8,005 nt of DNA from Candidatus Omnitrophota bacterium (GCA_016196415.1 JACPXS010000019.1:1-8005), one strand, 5' to 3'. Positions 1 to 6,590 are shown, counted from the first letter of the stretch. Numbers and translations are program-made. The notes: generated by a model from the sequence alone, not told the origin.

Positions 1-3
1 CAG

Positions 4-762
4 CTATGGCTTGCGGAACACAAAGAGGTGTTCGTGCATAATGAGGAGAAAGTTGAATTTCTTTGACTGGCAGGTCCAGTAGCCCGTAGCGCGGCAGTTG
101 TGTTGCTGCTTGATCACGTCTTCTTTCAAGACAAACCCCGCCTTGAGGAACTCTTCCATGACCCGAAACGCCAGTGGAATGTAATGCTGCTTTCGGCGGG
201 TATCTCCCATGAGGATGGCGCAGAACCGGTTTGGCTTGAGCACCCGGAGGCACTCTTGAGCCACCTTCCTTATCTCGGCACAAAACTCCTCGACACCGTG
301 AATGAGCGAAAGGTCGCCGCCGATGTCTTCGCTATACCGAACAATGTCGGCATAGGGTGGGTGGGTTAGGATGAGGTCCACAGATTCAGGAGCAAGGTCT
401 GGCAGGTGGCGGGCATCGCCCTGATCTAACGCAATCTGGTGCGTCCCGTTGACGCCAGCAAGCTTGAGATTTTCTTTTGCGAGGGCGATAACCTTGGGAT
501 TCACATCGTAGCCGATGCCTTTGCGGCCTGTGATGGCACACTCCACCAAAGTCGTCCCGCTGCCCACCATGGGGTCGAGGACCGTATCGCCTTCTTGTGA
601 GTACCGCAGGATGACGTTGCGGGGGATCTGAGGGGCCCAGTTGCCCCGGTAGGATCCGGTCTTGCCCGCCCACCGTCCCCGGTTAGGAAAAGACCAAACG
701 GTGGTACATTCCAGCTCGAAATTGTCCTCAACCGGCCCCTGCGCTAGTGGCTTAACGGCCAT
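4..762 (-). CDS. DNA amino-methyltransferase (N4-cytosine/N6-adenine type)
   Basis: A 252-residue SAM-dependent methyltransferase that probably methylates an exocyclic amino group in DNA. The SAM-binding motif I is DPMVGSGTT (residues 63-71), followed by GYDVNP (84-89) with the acidic ribose-binding residue, GDAR (115-118), and the catalytic motif IV as THPPY (133-137). N4-cytosine enzymes usually have TSPPY and adenine enzymes DPPY, so THPPY does not settle which base is modified. Motif I precedes motif IV, and the C-terminal half ends in HEHLFVFRK, as in the 'DNA methylase N-4/N-6' or TRM11-like group. The ATG lies inside the last codons of the upstream Dam-type gene (11-bp overlap), implying translational coupling. 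The frame is complete, with TAG at 4-6. An RNA methyltransferase of the TRM11-like group is the main alternative. The methylase fold is certain; the substrate is inferred. Confidence 0.85.
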   Translation of the reverse strand: MAVKPLAQGPVEDNFELECTTVWSFPNRGRWAGKTGSYRGNWAPQIPRNVILRYSQEGDTVLDPMVGSGTTLVECAITGRKGIGYDVNPKVIALAKENLKLAGVNGTHQIALDQGDARHLPDLAPESVDLILTHPPYADIVRYSEDIGGDLSLIHGVEEFCAEIRKVAQECLRVLKPNRFCAILMGDTRRKQHYIPLAFRVMEEFLKAGFVLKEDVIKQQHNCRATGYWTCQSKKFNFLLIMHEHLFVFRKP

Positions 763-1654
763 TCTGGAGCGGGCGCATGTTAGCGGGGTTGTAATTCAGG
801 ATGACTAGTTCGGTGATCGCCTGCCGGTGCTTGGCGTTGCTGTTGATGACGCGTCGTGCCTGAACCTCGTAGGTCGTTTTCTGGTACCGCTTGTAGAGAT
901 TCCGAATGACGCCGGTCGCGGAGTTACTCAACATGACGAAACACCCTCGATTCTCCAGCCGTTCAAACGTCTCTTTAAGCTTGACCTGATCCTCGTAGCC
1001 AAAGTTATCCTTCGTGTAACTAGTGAAGTTGGCCGTAGCGCTGATCGGAAAATAGGGTGGGTCAAAATATACGAAGTCGCCCCGGTCGGCGAATTCGCTG
1101 CAAAAGCGGTCAAACAGCATGCAATGCAACCCAACCCCCTTGAGGGCTCGATGCGCCGACCAGAGCCCCCTTTCATCGAGGATTGGGGGATCGGTGTACC
1201 GACCCATCGGGACGTTAAACTTGCCCTTAGAATTCACGCGATGGAGACCATTGAAGCAGGTCTTATTGAGGTAAATGAACCTGGCAGCTCGTCCCACCGG
1301 ACTGAGCTCTCGCGGCTGAAATGATCGAACCCGGTAGTAGTGTGCCGTTGAGTGGAGTCGCTTATGTGTCCGGAGCAACTCGACCACAGCCTCTACATGT
1401 CGTTGAATCTGTTTATAACAATTCATAAGCTCTTCGTTGTTATCCGCGAGGTGCGCTCCATGTGGTTGTAGCTGGAAGAAAACCGCCCCGGATCCTACGA
1501 ATGGTTCAAGGTATTTTTTGAAATAGCCCTTAGGGGGAAACAACGGCCCAAATTGGCTCAAAAGTTGGGTCTTCCCTCCGGCCCATTTCAGGAAGGGACG
1601 CGCCACACCCTCATGGAGCGTGCGCTTCTTTTCCGCTAGTACGTTGGCGAGCAT
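752..1654 (-). CDS. Dam-family (D12 class) DNA adenine methyltransferase
   Basis: A 300-residue N6-adenine DNA methyltransferase of the alpha (D12) class, slightly longer than E. coli Dam (278). Motifs appear in the class order X-I-TRD-IV: PFLKWAGGKTQL (20-31), YLEPFVGSGAVFF (48-60), an acidic D71-N72, a target-recognition stretch YLNKTCFNG (128-136) followed by FNVPMGRY (146-153), and catalytic DPPY (198-201). The NGLxRxNxxGxFNVPxGRY pattern is shared with GATC methylases such as Dam and DpnM, so GATC is a reasonable guess, but relatives recognise other sites. The ATG at 1654 is preceded by AAAGAGGA, and an in-frame TGA lies just upstream, so no much longer start exists. It begins 7 bp after the previous gene and overlaps the next methylase by 11 bp. 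Two unlike methylases in tandem recall DpnII-type restriction loci, but no endonuclease is visible here. Confidence 0.92.
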   Translation of the reverse strand: MLANVLAEKKRTLHEGVARPFLKWAGGKTQLLSQFGPLFPPKGYFKKYLEPFVGSGAVFFQLQPHGAHLADNNEELMNCYKQIQRHVEAVVELLRTHKRLHSTAHYYRVRSFQPRELSPVGRAARFIYLNKTCFNGLHRVNSKGKFNVPMGRYTDPPILDERGLWSAHRALKGVGLHCMLFDRFCSEFADRGDFVYFDPPYFPISATANFTSYTKDNFGYEDQVKLKETFERLENRGCFVMLSNSATGVIRNLYKRYQKTTYEVQARRVINSNAKHRQAITELVILNYNPANMRPLQNGR

Positions 1655-1661
1655 ATCCTCT

Positions 1662-2090
1662 TTATGCTGTGGGGCTCAGCACGTTCAGTTCGATGCTGCG
1701 CGGGATTTTGCCCTCGGTTCTGTACCGCTTGAGCGCGCGTGCGGTGACAATCACGATAGCGTCGTAGCCCCTCTTTAGTGCTGCCTCTTTCATCCGGGCG
1801 TCCAGCCTCCAGCGCCACTCCAGAACGCGACCTGGGTGATCGTCGTCCAGGCACTCAATGGGCCTGCCGAACAGAGCGACGTGCACGGATGGCTCATCAC
1901 CTACAATGGGGTTCTGGATAGCTACACGATCTGGATCATCCAATGGCCGACCGTAGAACTCGGCTTCGTGGAAACTGGACGCGTAAAACTTCCCCCGTCG
2001 CCCATACGCTCGCGGGTTCCGGGGTGGAACATGCCACCAGCTCTTGCGGTTGATGTGGGCTATCAAGTTTGCCTCGCGTACGTCGCTCAT
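1662..2090 (-). CDS. Small protein, possible ADP-ribosyltransferase-like fold
   Basis: A 142-residue protein that I do not firmly recognise. Its layout resembles compact ADP-ribosyltransferase-like domains of phages and toxins: WWHVP (18-22), then GKFYASSFHEAEFYG (33-47), matching the 'G-x-Y/F-x-S/T ... A-x-x-Y-G' segment of such folds, then KRGYDAIVIV (107-116), and a terminal strand SIELNVL (132-138). H20, Y36 and E134 could form an H-Y-E style active site; this is inference from pattern only. No signal peptide or membrane helix is visible. AGGA lies 7 bases before the ATG. It is the first gene of a tight cassette with two DNA methylases (7 bp to the Dam-type gene), so it may modify a partner, act as a toxin, or serve the same defence locus. 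It sits directly after an intrinsic-terminator hairpin. The gene call is likely; the function is uncertain. Confidence 0.7.
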   Translation of the reverse strand: MSDVREANLIAHINRKSWWHVPPRNPRAYGRRGKFYASSFHEAEFYGRPLDDPDRVAIQNPIVGDEPSVHVALFGRPIECLDDDHPGRVLEWRWRLDARMKEAALKRGYDAIVIVTARALKRYRTEGKIPRSIELNVLSPTA

Positions 2091-2188
2091 GCCTCTATCC
2101 TACACAAAAAACCTCCGCCTTGCGGCGAAGGTTTGCGTTGTTTTAACGTGCCAGTTCCCCCTTCAAACGTAGCACGATTCCAGTTGTT
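2091..2188 (-). promoter_or_regulatory. Untranslated leader with attenuator-like structure
   Basis: This is the predicted 5' leader between the transcription start (about 2188) and the ATG at 2090. It contains a weak hairpin, CGTGC (2176-2172) with GCACG (2151-2147), enclosing a 20-base loop, and then an intrinsic terminator. The loop carries TGAAGG (2165-2160), which could pair with CCTTCG (2131-2126) in the 5' arm of the terminator, a possible antiterminator contact of six pairs including one wobble. A 10-codon frame starting at a GTG (2175) and ending in TAA is also present but has only a poor ribosome site. The leader could be an attenuator for the methylase cassette, or the roughly 84-base terminated RNA could itself be a small RNA. 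Both readings are inference. Confidence 0.35.
2106..2134 (-). terminator. Intrinsic terminator reading leftward
   Basis: An 11-bp stem (2134-2124 with 2119-2109, one G-U pair) closes a GCAA tetraloop of the stable GNRA type. On the minus strand it runs into TTTTTT (2111-2106). It could end the upstream Fic/NYN transcript, but it also lies downstream of a strong promoter at 2195-2223, only 15 bp before the ATG of the methylase cassette. On the plus strand the tail is poorer (TTGTTTT), so leftward termination is favoured. Confidence 0.8.
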
Positions 2189-2194
2189 GGGTGT

Positions 2195-2223
2195 ATCGTA
2201 TCGCCTCAGTCTCATGATGTCAA
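2195..2223 (-). promoter_or_regulatory. Sigma70-type promoter for the methylase cassette
   Basis: On the minus strand a perfect -35 TTGACA (2223-2218) is separated by exactly 17 bp from TACGAT (2200-2195), which matches four of six bases of the -10 consensus. The predicted start is near A2188. It lies 49 bp beyond the NYN gene stop and is the best housekeeping-type promoter I can find in the window. It gives the ART-like/methylase cassette its own transcription, separate from fic. Confidence 0.65.
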
Positions 2224-2271
2224 CCGAAAATACTAGGCAAATGTCTGCCTTATGATTGCTCGTCATCGCCG

Positions 2272-2799
2272 TCATGGGACGGGGGCGCCTTTCGACTTAT
2301 CTTCCAGGTGTTTGCGGTAGTCTTCGGTGATCTGCTGGGCGTCGCGGGCCGAGGGCGTTGCCTTGTCAGAGCCAGCGGCGGGATGCGGGCGGGAACCACT
2401 CACCGGACGGGCCTGGCGGTAGAACTCCTGGGCGGAGATGACGCGGGCGCCGAAGGCGCGGGCGTTGTTGGCGACCTCGTTGTCGTTGGACACGACGAGG
2501 CAGTGGCCGCGGCCCCGCTCGGACTCGATAAGCTTTAAGATCCGACGGTCAGCCTCCTCGCCCTCCTGCGTGAAGAGCACTGTTACGCCGCCGCGGGGCT
2601 GCGCCCGTGGGCCGAAGCCAGAGTCATCCCGTCCCTCAAACACCACATAGAGCTTTCCGATGTCCCCGCGCCTGGCCCGGTACGCCTCGCAGAGGCGCAC
2701 CAGTGCCTCGCGCGCCGCCTGGAGGCTTTGGTCCATCTGCCGCGCCAGCTCCGGCACCGCATGGGCCACGTTGTAGCCGTCCAGGATCAGGGTGATCAT
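2272..2799 (-). CDS. NYN-domain ribonuclease, YacP-like
   Basis: A 175-residue protein of the NYN (PIN-like) nuclease superfamily, close to the YacP/Rae1 (DUF901) group. Members are metal-dependent endoribonucleases; B. subtilis Rae1 cleaves mRNA on the ribosome. Visible features are LILDGYNVAH (4-13) with D7, VVFEG (52-56) where many relatives have VFDG, EEADRRI (81-87) and SNDNEV (104-109), which together supply the acidic metal site. The domain ends near residue 130. The last 45 residues are polar and low in complexity, likely a flexible tail. The ATG overlaps the stop of the upstream fic gene (ATGA, 2799-2796), so translation is probably coupled. Whether it is a housekeeping RNase or the partner of Fic in an accessory module cannot be decided from sequence. 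Confidence 0.88.
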   Translation of the reverse strand: MITLILDGYNVAHAVPELARQMDQSLQAAREALVRLCEAYRARRGDIGKLYVVFEGRDDSGFGPRAQPRGGVTVLFTQEGEEADRRILKLIESERGRGHCLVVSNDNEVANNARAFGARVISAQEFYRQARPVSGSRPHPAAGSDKATPSARDAQQITEDYRKHLEDKSKGAPVP

Positions 2800-4025
2800 G
2801 GCGAATGGCGTGGCGTGAGAAAGCCCAAGTTGAGGGTGTACATGAACTGCCTGCCTTGCTTACCCCTGGCGAGAATCCCGAGACGCTCCAGCTGAGCCAG
2901 ATCCCGACGAGCGGTTTCGTAGACGACCTTGAAATCGCGCTGGTATTTGGCAATCGTCCCCCGTTTCTCCTTGGAGACCGTCAGGGATTTGAGGAAGCGG
3001 GTCTGCCGCTCGTTCAGGGGGATGTTCCGCTCGCGAATGTTGGCAAAGAGGATGTCCCTGCGGTAGCGCTCGGTGATCCGCTGGAGGATGACGTCAATCG
3101 CCCGCACGACGGACTCGGCCATGTACAGGAGCACGTAGGTCGCATCGGCCTCGTGATCCTCCATGTCCTTCAGCGCTTTGTAGTACCGCTCCCGCGTCTC
3201 CTGGATGATCGAGGAGATGGAAAAGTAGCGGAAGAACTCATAGCGGTGCTTGAGGAGATACCAGTAGAACAGCGCCCGGGCGGTGCGGCCATTTCCATCG
3301 ACGTAGGGGTGCACATAGACCAGGTACGTGTGAATGATGGCCGCCCTGAGGATCGGGTGGATGAACGGCTGTTGCTCTCCTTCATTGATCCAGCTGACCA
3401 GCGCCTCCATGGACGGCTGCACGGTGTTGGCTGGCGGGGCTTCATAGATGGTCTCTCGGCGTTGATTCACCACATACACAGGCCCATCACGAAACCGGCC
3501 CGCAGTCGCTTCGTTCTCGAGCGTCTTCTCCGTCACCATGCGCTGGAGCGCGTGCATGAACTCGATGGAACAGGGCGCTTCCCGCTGCTCCGGCACATAG
3601 CGCATGACGCGGCCGTTGTTCGCGACCATCTGGTCGCTGGCATCCCGCGGTGGTTTGCCTTCGACGATCAGCTCCCGGGCGCGCGCGATGGTCGAGAAGG
3701 CCCCCTCAATCACGCTGGAGAACATCGCCTCCTCGACCAGCGCCTGCTCGGTGAGCTCAGCCTGGATCTCCTGCTTCACGACGCTGTAGAGGGAGTCCTT
3801 CCCGCGCGAGTCCACCTGGTGCAGGTGCTCCTGCAGCTTCGGGGTGAGGACAAACCAGAAGGGCTTGCCGGTTTGGTCCTTGAATGGCAAGAATTCAGCC
3901 TTGGCCTGACGGAACCTCACCAATTGGGGCCAGAATTCTTCCAGCTTCATCTCTGGAGGAAGTTGATAACCTACATCTTTCTTATTGTAGTAGTTAATAA
4001 TGTATGTGCTTAATAACTCGTTCAT
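2796..4025 (-). CDS. Fic family protein with winged-helix C-terminus
   Basis: A 409-residue Fic-domain protein, probably an AMPylase that transfers AMP from ATP to a target hydroxyl. The active-site motif is HPYVDGNGRTAR (239-250): H239 is the catalytic base, D243 the metal ligand, and R247/R250 bind phosphate. F of the consensus HPF is Y here. SSVIEG (103-108) fits the inhibitory helix motif [S/T]xxxE[G/N] located before the Fic core (class II), so the enzyme is likely self-inhibited through E107. A flap-like segment spans about 183-200. Residues about 336-395 look like a winged helix (TARRDLAQLERLGIL), suggesting DNA binding or autoregulation. The ATG directly follows an in-frame TAA and has no Shine-Dalgarno sequence. 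The first 20 or so codons are AT-rich, unlike the rest. It is coupled by ATGA to the NYN nuclease gene. Confidence 0.93.
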   Translation of the reverse strand: MNELLSTYIINYYNKKDVGYQLPPEMKLEEFWPQLVRFRQAKAEFLPFKDQTGKPFWFVLTPKLQEHLHQVDSRGKDSLYSVVKQEIQAELTEQALVEEAMFSSVIEGAFSTIARARELIVEGKPPRDASDQMVANNGRVMRYVPEQREAPCSIEFMHALQRMVTEKTLENEATAGRFRDGPVYVVNQRRETIYEAPPANTVQPSMEALVSWINEGEQQPFIHPILRAAIIHTYLVYVHPYVDGNGRTARALFYWYLLKHRYEFFRYFSISSIIQETRERYYKALKDMEDHEADATYVLLYMAESVVRAIDVILQRITERYRRDILFANIRERNIPLNERQTRFLKSLTVSKEKRGTIAKYQRDFKVVYETARRDLAQLERLGILARGKQGRQFMYTLNLGFLTPRHSP

Positions 4026-4167
4026 TTACAGTATGTTGTATATAGTACCACGTATCTTAAACTACTAATGTAATACTAAATAATTACCACAAAAATACTA
4101 CTGCGTCAAGAGGCGATTTACGGAGATGTGGGACGATCGAAACAGCTAGTGGGATGGCTTGCTGGGG
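4026..4167. other. AT-rich intergenic region upstream of fic
   Basis: This gap separates the hydrolase gene (stop at 4168) from fic. The part at 4026-4100 is strikingly AT-rich against its GC-rich surroundings. It holds TACTA three times on the plus strand (4063-4067, 4074-4078, 4096-4100) and once inverted as TAGTA (4043-4047), which could be binding sites for a regulator, perhaps the winged helix of Fic itself (inference). I see no clear intrinsic terminator for the hydrolase gene and no RNA gene. The composition change makes this a candidate edge of an acquired segment. Confidence 0.5.
4080..4109 (-). promoter_or_regulatory. Possible sigma70-type promoter for fic
   Basis: On the minus strand, TTGACG (4109-4104, five of six matches) is followed after 18 bp by AATTAT (4085-4080, four of six). 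Transcription would start near 4073, leaving a leader of about 48 bases before the fic ATG. Other -10-like words occur in this AT-rich stretch, so the exact start is uncertain. Two TACTA words lie in or beside the predicted promoter. Confidence 0.4.
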
Positions 4168-5175
4168 CTAGCCGATGTGGCGGAGGGAGGAGCCGAAGGC
4201 CTCCTGCAGGAACGCCTTCATCGCTTCCCAGGAGCGCTGGTCCGCCTCGGCGTTGTAGGCGGCACCCGTCGAGGGGTCGCTCCCGGCCTCCGGTACGGTG
4301 AAGCTGTGGACGGCGCCCTCGTAGACGACGACGCGGTAGTCCACGCCGGCCTCCCGCATCTCGCCCTCGAAGGCCGCGACCTGCTCGGGCGGCACATTGG
4401 GGTCGGCGCCGCCGGTCAGGACGAGCACGCGTCCCTTGATGTTGCGGGCGTCTTCCGGGTTGGGGGTATCGAGGCTGCCGTGGAAGCTGACGACGCCGGC
4501 GACGTCGGCGCCGCTGCGGGCAAGCTCAAGGACGCTCGTGCCGCCGAAGCAGTAGCCGATGGCGGCGAGGCGCTGGGGGTCGGCGAGCGGATGGCGCCGG
4601 AGCGTATCGAGTGCCGCGGCGATGCGCTCCCGCATGAGCGTGCGGTCCTTCCGGTAGATGCCTGAGAGCTTTGCCGCCTCGGTGTGGTCCTTGGCGCGGA
4701 CGCCCTTGCCGTACATGTCCGCGGCGAGCGCGATGTAGCCAAGCTGCGCCAGCTGCTCCGCCCGCCGCACGGCGTAGGGGCCGAGCCCCTTCCACTCATG
4801 GACGACGATGACCCCGGGCCGCGGGCCCGCAGCGGCGTCGTCGTAGGCGAGCACGCCCTCCAGCACGACATCGCCGTGCGTGTACTCGACCGTCTCGGTG
4901 CGGACCTCGCCGTGCGCAAGCTCGCTGAGCGCGAGGAGCAGATAGACGGCCACCAGGGCCATCCAGACGATCGACCACCACCGCCTGAACCCCTTGAGCT
5001 TCCCGTAGAAGAAGATGCCAATGGAGAGCGACGCCATGCCCAAGTGCGAAAGCACCATGCGGTCCACCAGCCGCCCGAGCACGACCAGGATGAGGCCCGG
5101 CAGGCACCACATGAAGAAGATCTCTTGGTAGGCCTGCGCGTTGCGGCCTTGCCGCTTCGCAGGATCGGCGCTCAT
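4168..5175 (-). CDS. Membrane-anchored dienelactone hydrolase family protein
   Basis: A 335-residue alpha/beta hydrolase of the dienelactone hydrolase family, which open lactone or ester bonds with a Cys-Asp-His triad. Seen here: VVHEWKG (124-130) with the family's conserved Glu, nucleophile C209 in GYCFGG, D258 in GGADPNVP, and H290 in HSFTVPEAG. The catalytic domain (about 90-330) begins EVRTETVEYTHGD, as in exported members that follow a signal peptide. The preceding 89 residues instead hold two or three hydrophobic segments (about 20-38, 43-58, 66-86), so the enzyme is probably tethered to the inner membrane with its catalytic domain in the periplasm (inference). I chose the ATG at 5175, which overlaps the lipoprotein stop as TGATG; a GTG one codon earlier is possible. 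The natural substrate cannot be read from sequence. Confidence 0.9.
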   Translation of the reverse strand: MSADPAKRQGRNAQAYQEIFFMWCLPGLILVVLGRLVDRMVLSHLGMASLSIGIFFYGKLKGFRRWWSIVWMALVAVYLLLALSELAHGEVRTETVEYTHGDVVLEGVLAYDDAAAGPRPGVIVVHEWKGLGPYAVRRAEQLAQLGYIALAADMYGKGVRAKDHTEAAKLSGIYRKDRTLMRERIAAALDTLRRHPLADPQRLAAIGYCFGGTSVLELARSGADVAGVVSFHGSLDTPNPEDARNIKGRVLVLTGGADPNVPPEQVAAFEGEMREAGVDYRVVVYEGAVHSFTVPEAGSDPSTGAAYNAEADQRSWEAMKAFLQEAFGSSLRHIG

Positions 5176-5834
5176 CACGGATTCCCTGGCTCGTCGCAGA
5201 GGCAGACGAACACATAGGGCGGCTGCATGACCGGCTGGTAGCCCGGCGGCGCGGGGAACGGAAAGGTGACGGTCTCGTACGCCCCGCCGGCGGTCCGGAT
5301 GAAGCCGTACCCCAGGCCGCGCAACAGCCCGAACGTGAAGCCGGACGCCGCGCCGGAGGTCTCGGTCGTTTCCTGGACGCGCTTGGGGATCTCCACCCAG
5401 CCCGTCAGGATGTTGGTGAGCCCGCGGACGAGCTTGGTGAGCGCCCCGCGGGTATCGAAGGGCAGGCCGGGAAGCTGCAGGCCGCTCTGCGCTGCGCTCG
5501 TTCCACCGATTTCAGCCGGGACCGTGCCGGCCGCCGGGACCACCGTGTCGAGCGCGGTCACCGATCCCGCGATCGCTGCGCGCGACACCGTCCCGGATGC
5601 CAGGCCTGCGTCCACGGCGGGGCTGGCGATGGCGACCGTCTCGAGCTGATCGATGCGTTGCTCCAGCGAGGCGATCTGCGATCGGGCCCGCGCCACGTCG
5701 CGACTCAGGGGGAACAACCAGCACCCTGGCAGGCTGAAGACGGAGAGGATCAGCGCGCCTCGGCGAACGGCCCGCATCAACCGGAGTGGGATGCGCATCC
5801 TGCCACGGTCACGGACCTCCATAGGCCTGTCCAT
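5175..5834 (-). CDS. Lipoprotein, exosortase-associated TIGR04073-like
   Basis: A 219-residue predicted lipoprotein. Positive residues and a hydrophobic stretch lead to LPGC, with C38 as the lipidation site. A short heptad-like helix follows (about 45-68), then a low-complexity Ala/Thr/Gly linker (70-120). The C-terminal part, LVRGLTNILTGWVEIPKR (135-152), the Gly-rich LLRGLGYGFIRTAGGAYE (170-187) and TFPFPAPPGYQPV (190-202), resembles the TIGR04073 family, reported as exosortase-system associated; its biochemical role is unknown. This assignment is from memory of the pattern. Two extra cysteines sit in the tail VCLCDEPGNP. The start is unsure: ATGs at codons 1, 5, 13 and 20 are all usable, and codon 13 gives a more normal signal-peptide length. 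It is coupled to the hydrolase gene by TGATG and follows nuoI by 96 bp. Confidence 0.8.
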   Translation of the reverse strand: MDRPMEVRDRGRMRIPLRLMRAVRRGALILSVFSLPGCWLFPLSRDVARARSQIASLEQRIDQLETVAIASPAVDAGLASGTVSRAAIAGSVTALDTVVPAAGTVPAEIGGTSAAQSGLQLPGLPFDTRGALTKLVRGLTNILTGWVEIPKRVQETTETSGAASGFTFGLLRGLGYGFIRTAGGAYETVTFPFPAPPGYQPVMQPPYVFVCLCDEPGNP

Positions 5835-5839
5835 GCGTT

Positions 5840-5868
5840 ATCCTACCAGCCGGATGGACACGAGGCAA
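5840..5868 (-). promoter_or_regulatory. Weak candidate promoter before the lipoprotein gene
   Basis: On the minus strand TTGCCT (5868-5863) and TAGGAT (5845-5840) are 17 bp apart, each matching four of six consensus bases. The start would fall near 5833, at the first ATG of the lipoprotein frame, which would favour one of the later ATGs as the true start. A match of this quality can occur by chance in GC-rich DNA. Confidence 0.3.
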
Positions 5869-5930
5869 GCGCCGGCGGGCGAGTGGCCCCCAGCGACCCA
5901 CCGCCTGTCAGCGCTCATGGCGACCTCGCG

Positions 5931-6590
5931 CTAGGGGGAGGGGGCCAGGCCCGATCCTGGAAGAGGCGGCTCGGGGGCTCGGGGGAGCCGCTTGAGCTCC
6001 TCAAGCGTCAATTGGACGAACCGCTCCGGCGGCTCGGTGAACTTCTTGGAACCAGGGGCGAGCAGCTCTTTGATGTCCAGCCACATGCCGTCCCGCGAGT
6101 AGGCGGAGATATCATGGCGCTGGGTGTCCATCCGGATAGCATCCTCCGGGCAGGCCTCGACGCAGAAGCCGCAGTAGATGCACTTGCCAAGGTCGAGGTC
6201 GAAGCTCTTGGGCACCTTCTCGATGTTGGGGTCCGGGTGCTCCCCGGCGACGATGTAGATGCAGCGGGCGGGGCAGACCGTCTCGCACATCATGCAGGCG
6301 ACGCAGCGGGGCGTCCCGTCCTCGCGCCGCGTCAGCCGATGGCGGGTGCGCAGGCGGGGCTCGGTCTTGCGCCGCTGGTCGGGGTATTGGATGGTGACGG
6401 AGGCGGGCACGCCGCGGAAGAGGCCGAGCCGATGGGCGATGTGGAGGCCGAGGTTGCGCCAGAAATGATTCGAGGTGAGCAGGAGCCCCTGGGCGATGGC
6501 CGGCAGGTAGGTCCGCTCCCACCAGCTCAGCTTGCGGCGTCGATGCGCGTCGCGGATGCGGTGCAGGAGCTGGTCGCTGAGGCGGCTCAT
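5931..6590 (-). CDS. nuoI: NADH-quinone oxidoreductase subunit I
   Basis: A 219-residue ferredoxin-like subunit of respiratory complex I that carries two [4Fe-4S] clusters (N6a and N6b) and passes electrons from the peripheral arm toward the quinone site. The two cysteine sets are intact: C96, C99, C102, C106 in [12 protein letters not shown], and C137, C140, C143, C147 in [16 protein letters not shown]. The N-terminal 60 residues form the amphipathic part that lies on the membrane arm. A Pro-rich tail follows residue 200. The frame is open upstream to 6947, but the start is ATG 6590, where MSRLSDQLL begins and which overlaps the original nuoH stop as ATGA. The nuoH frameshift removes that coupling. 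nuoJ, the usual next gene, does not follow. Confidence 0.95.
   Translation of the reverse strand: MSRLSDQLLHRIRDAHRRRKLSWWERTYLPAIAQGLLLTSNHFWRNLGLHIAHRLGLFRGVPASVTIQYPDQRRKTEPRLRTRHRLTRREDGTPRCVACMMCETVCPARCIYIVAGEHPDPNIEKVPKSFDLDLGKCIYCGFCVEACPEDAIRMDTQRHDISAYSRDGMWLDIKELLAPGSKKFTEPPERFVQLTLEELKRLPRAPEPPLPGSGLAPSP

Noticed and set aside
827..1324. A 165-codon plus-strand frame opposite the Dam-type gene
   Set aside because: It is antisense to a methylase with all class motifs; no independent coding evidence.
2087..2275. A 62-codon minus-strand frame overlapping the NYN stop and the next ATG by ATGA at both ends
   Set aside because: The packing is tempting, but the frame runs through a strong promoter and an intrinsic-terminator hairpin, and its protein (with KPSPQGGGFL from the hairpin) looks like translated non-coding DNA.
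2805..4013. A 402-codon plus-strand frame opposite fic
   Set aside because: It is the antisense shadow of a clear Fic gene in GC-rich DNA; the protein has no recognisable motif.
5835..5930. A GC-rich terminator between nuoI and the lipoprotein gene
   Set aside because: GGCGG/CCGCC words could pair, but there is no T run after them on the minus strand, so an intrinsic terminator is not supported.
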